A stretch of 64,000 nucleotides of DNA from Polytrichum commune (taxonomy: Eukaryota; Streptophyta; Polytrichopsida; Polytrichales; Polytrichaceae), in the NCBI GenBank assembly GCA_950295325.1, contig OX485806.1:14942001-15006000 (forward strand), in the 5' to 3' direction. Shown here piece after piece: positions 60,916-64,000 of this stretch. The notes under the pieces are model-generated. The model saw only the letters and a program-made list of their open reading frames with translations. It was not told the DNA's origin and searched no databases. Positions within the stretch are counted from its first letter, which is position 1. The number at the start of each line of letters is the position of its first letter. The translations under genes were made by a program, and so were the position numbers.

Positions 60916-62374
60916 TCCAAATTGCAGTTCCTTCCAAGAATTTTGGCCAGCATAGTTGTAGTTAACTTGGGTTGTCTGTGTGTCTGTGCATGAGACATAG
61001 AAGGCTTTGTATCTTGTGAAAACTGCAGATGGTGAGTTCAGTTGGGACTGGGAGTCTTTCTTTCAGAGTGGGTTACGAGTTCGAGAGAATTTGAGAATAA
61101 ACTGGACGGTGGTGTCAATCACAGAGCAACAATTGAGAGTTCCGCTTCCACTATATAAAGAGTGTTGCCTAGTATTGTCCTTCATTATGTCTATATTCCT
61201 GAGGCTTCTCGTCATTGATTAAGAGTGCATGTCATTCTGTCCTCCTCTGCAGCCGCAAGCCGCAAGCTTCGTCTCTGCCTCTGCTTTCACCATTCTCAAA
61301 CGGCATCCGAAAGTCCGAACTTTCATCTTCTGTAAATCAACACTGTACGTTACGTTTCATTGAACATGTTTCATCTTGCAGTTTCGTAGTGAATTCTTGC
61401 TGATTGCATAGCTTGACGTTACCAAGTTATTCCTGGAAACAATATATGCATGACCTTAGTGGGTGTGTCCATCTGAGCTATGCAGGTACAGATTATATTT
61501 ATCAAGTGTTTTATCGCTTCTGCGTAGGATGAGCAGACAATCTCCCAAAAAGATTCTGTTTCAGAGTGCTACATTATTTCTTCAATTTTAATTACGATGA
61601 TCATCACTGCTTAGCATTATTCCTAGATGATGGTTCTAACTTACGCAAAACTCCATGCTCATTTGAGCTGGGCACCAATTTATAGTTGTCGAGACACAAT
61701 CCTTTGGCCATTGGGCTGACGTTGAACGAAAATGATGGTTACTTTCTTTGTTTGCGTTACATGGGTGGTCACACGAGAAAGATAGATGGCTACTTAATTT
61801 GGACTAATATATACAAGTTGGTGTGACACTTGAGATGGCCAGTTCATCTCGTTGAACATCCTTTCAAATTACATTAATTTCTTTTATGTTTCCTCGTGAT
61901 TATTGGTCGTAATTGTACCAAGCAGTTTGGGGTCGTACTACAGTTGAGTATATTGGTGATATGATGAAGTGGTCTTCGAGGTACTTGTTTCTGGATTTTG
62001 TGATAATCCATTATTGCTTTATTGCCACATACAAGTTTGAAATTTGGATATGGTGTTTGCAGGATGCTCTTGCAGCATTGAAAAGTGGCCGTCTACCACC
62101 TCCAAGCGCACTCCCTTCCTTTGAGACTGTAAAAGATATTGTAGGCTTTACAAATTATTTTGCAGAGGAGTCCCCTTATTCCACCAGTTCAGCTCCTCCA
62201 TCTTATACTCGCCCATCAGGTTGTTAACATTTACCTATTCAGTGACTTTGTTTTCCCTGAGGCTGTGTGATCTCAGTCGCGAATGGAATCCATTTGCCCA
62301 ATTGTTTCATGGTTTACGTTATTTCAAGTTCTCTAGTACTTATACCTTTCATGCAGTTCAAATTCCTCATATCA

Positions 62375-63594
62375 ATGGCTCCTATCAACTACGCAAACTT
62401 GTTGACAAAACTGAAGGCTGATTTGCCGGAGTCAGAGCCAGAGCCCAAGAAAAGACGTCGCTCCTCCACAACCTCTTTTTATCCCACAGAGGCACAAAAT
62501 CGCCTGTTGGATGTTTGCGGTTATAAAGATTTCACAAATCCGCCAGCTTTCGATACCATCAAGGAAGCCAACATATTTGTCACTAAATGTGCAGACAACA
62601 AGAAAGCATTCAAGGACAAATATGGCTCAGAGCCATGTCCAGGTGAATACTCCATCTTCAGTATTAATCTCTAATTACTTGCACCATGACCCGCATTCAA
62701 CTAACGACCTGCTCGCCTCATAACTACTGAAGTTTTTAAAAATACTAATATTCCCATTTGTAATTCACATATATATTTATGCATGTATTGTGTTAAATAT
62801 GTACATATAAATGCCACGATTCTTTTGTTGTTCCCTGTGCACATGTTTTTTACAAACATAGACAACTTCATGCGCTTCTGAATCAAGTCATGTGAAGATC
62901 CTCTTGGACTTATTTCAAATTGACTATGCGGGCGACATAGACAAACTCACAGTTTGGAAGGCCAAATCGATGCTCAAGACGGTTGTACCGGGAGATTTGG
63001 GAACACACCAATGTTCCGATTCTACCATGAATTTCGTATCACCGACCCTGCAGCTTCGCCTGATTTATCGTTTAAACAAGCAACGGCCTTGTTGGAGGCA
63101 CTGAGTTCTGAACATGAAGTTGCTGCTGGACTCAAAGCCCCTGCACCCAATCCCGTTGTGCCCAATACTACTGTTGGTGTCACCAACGTTCCTTCATCTT
63201 CCCGTCCAAAAAACGGGAAGCGTGCCGCTTTAACGTCTACACCATAACTTGCAAGTACTCTACGTATTCCCATTTGGTTTGATATTTCCTTTTCTGTTAT
63301 AGAAATATCTCTACAATCTAATTTCTAAACTGCGCTCTCCTTTCTACTAGGGCCAACGGACGGGTCTACGTGGGGCAAACGATATCACCGCATGCAAGAT
63401 ACCTACAACATGCCCGCTCCCCACCCTTCAAGATGAGAAAGGACGCTAGGACTTACCAACCGTTTCTAGCTCACTTTCAGCTGCAGACAGTCTTTACAAC
63501 GGCAAGGAAGTACCTTGCCCATAGGAAGGAGAAACAGTTGATACGTATGTATCAATCTCAACCAGAAAAAACCCTACAATATCTTAAGGGGTAG
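62375..63594 (+). CDS. Uncharacterised nuclear-type protein with GIY-YIG-like C-terminus, possibly broken
   Basis: The exon 62375-62642 reads MAPINYANLLTKLKADLPES, then a basic nuclear-localisation motif EPKKRRRSS, and YKDFTNPPAFDTIKEANIFV. A later block (about 62890-63234) begins in one frame (IDYAGDIDKLTVWKAKSMLK, TVVPGDLG) and continues in another (FRFYHEFRITDPAASPDLSF, KQATALLEALSSEHEV), implying a single-frame shift near 63000. A phase-2 splice from 63234 to 63351 joins this to NGRVYVGQTISPHARYLQHA and RKEKQLIRMYQSQPEK, ending at TAG 63592-63594. The latter has the YVG, Arg, His and Glu spacing of the second half of a GIY-YIG nuclease domain; the GIY half is not seen. A possible upstream exon (62063-62219, ALKSGRLPPPSALPSFETVK) does not join in phase. 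Function unknown. Confidence 0.5.
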
Positions 63595-64000
63595 ACCGTC
63601 GGCGGACCCTTTGTATTGGATATTGAGGAGAAAATAATAAATATATGTTTCCATTCCAATATGGAATTGCTGAGTATGCATCTCTTTGTCGTGTATTTGG
63701 ACGTACCGTAAATCTAAATTCAAGTACAGATTCTACAAACATGATATTGTATTGATGATATGCAAAGCATAACACCTTAGTGTTGACTTTCCAATTGTGA
63801 AAAATCCATAAGTGTCACTACAAACTAGGATTTTTATGTATAGTTCTTTAAGAAAATCAAGAAAATCCAAATTCATACATTTCTATGCATAATGAATTCA
63901 CACATTTCTCTCGACTTCTTCTCTCACCTCTCGTTAACTATAGTTATTTTGGCAGTTCTTGATTATTTATTTAAAAAATTTCGGGCGATAAATGAGTAGC
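63595..64000. other. 3' flank, no gene seen
   Basis: AT-rich sequence to the end of the window; nothing recognised. Confidence 0.4.

Noticed and set aside
61007-61403. Open frames upstream of the unrecognised gene as its first exons
   Set aside because: No conserved sequence and no phase-compatible splice to the later exons could be found.

Overview
The window is nuclear DNA of a land plant. The evidence is spliced genes with plant-specific architecture (a PIR/SRA1 actin regulator, a plastid-targeted copper chaperone CCS, importin alpha), plant-type transposons (CACTA, Stowaway, hAT MITE, Helitron) and a short interstitial TTTAGGG-type stretch. Introns of about 80-1000 bp, a bacterial/fungal-looking TauD-type oxygenase gene and several unrecognised families fit a non-seed plant (moss, other bryophyte or lycophyte), but the species cannot be fixed from the sequence alone.

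Layout. 1-8.2 kb: 3' two-thirds of a PIR/SRA1/CYFIP gene (+), about 20 exons. 8.2-11.2 kb: 3' flank, a truncated MITE and dispersed repeat R1. 11.2-14.6 kb: CCS (-) with five or six exons; its introns hold an inverted R1 copy and a full-length, 120-nt 5S rRNA-like sequence. 14.9-15.8 kb: three tandem units upstream of CCS. 16.7-23.9 kb: arm 1 of a large inverted duplication carrying an intact importin alpha gene (+). 24.6-25.7 kb: a 1.1-kb foldback. 26.4-28.1 kb: 3' part of a decayed LINE. 28.1-28.9 kb: a small foldback and two damaged copies of the 3' end of a TauD-type gene. 32.7-34.9 kb: an intact two-exon TauD/TfdA-family oxygenase gene (+), followed by tandem copies of its own 3' end that are split by a complete 1.95-kb CACTA element. 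38.0-39.2 kb and 42.1-42.5 kb: several complete MITEs and hairpins with readable target duplications. 43.0-51.5 kb: arm 2 of the inverted duplication with a second intact importin alpha gene (-). 52.0-59.5 kb: a decayed Helitron (Rep plus PIF1-type helicase) flanked by fragments of three host genes (SAL1/HAL2 nucleotidase, ARIADNE E3 ligase, MYND finger) and a degenerate minisatellite. 60.6-63.6 kb: exons of an unrecognised gene on the minus strand and an unrecognised plus-strand gene with a nuclear-localisation motif and a GIY-YIG-like C-terminus.

The genes do not form a pathway. The intact ones are housekeeping functions: actin nucleation control, copper delivery to superoxide dismutase, and nuclear import. 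The rest records rearrangement: a young inverted duplication that made a second importin alpha, a TauD-type gene family reduced to one complete member plus tails, and a Helitron neighbourhood that has collected exon fragments. No coherent new biochemical system was found. The items most worth following up are the inverted importin alpha pair, the oxygenase gene with its tail copies, the 5S-like sequence inside CCS, the 1.1-kb foldback, and the Helitron-associated gene fragments. Exon limits are read by eye from splice signals and conserved protein blocks.
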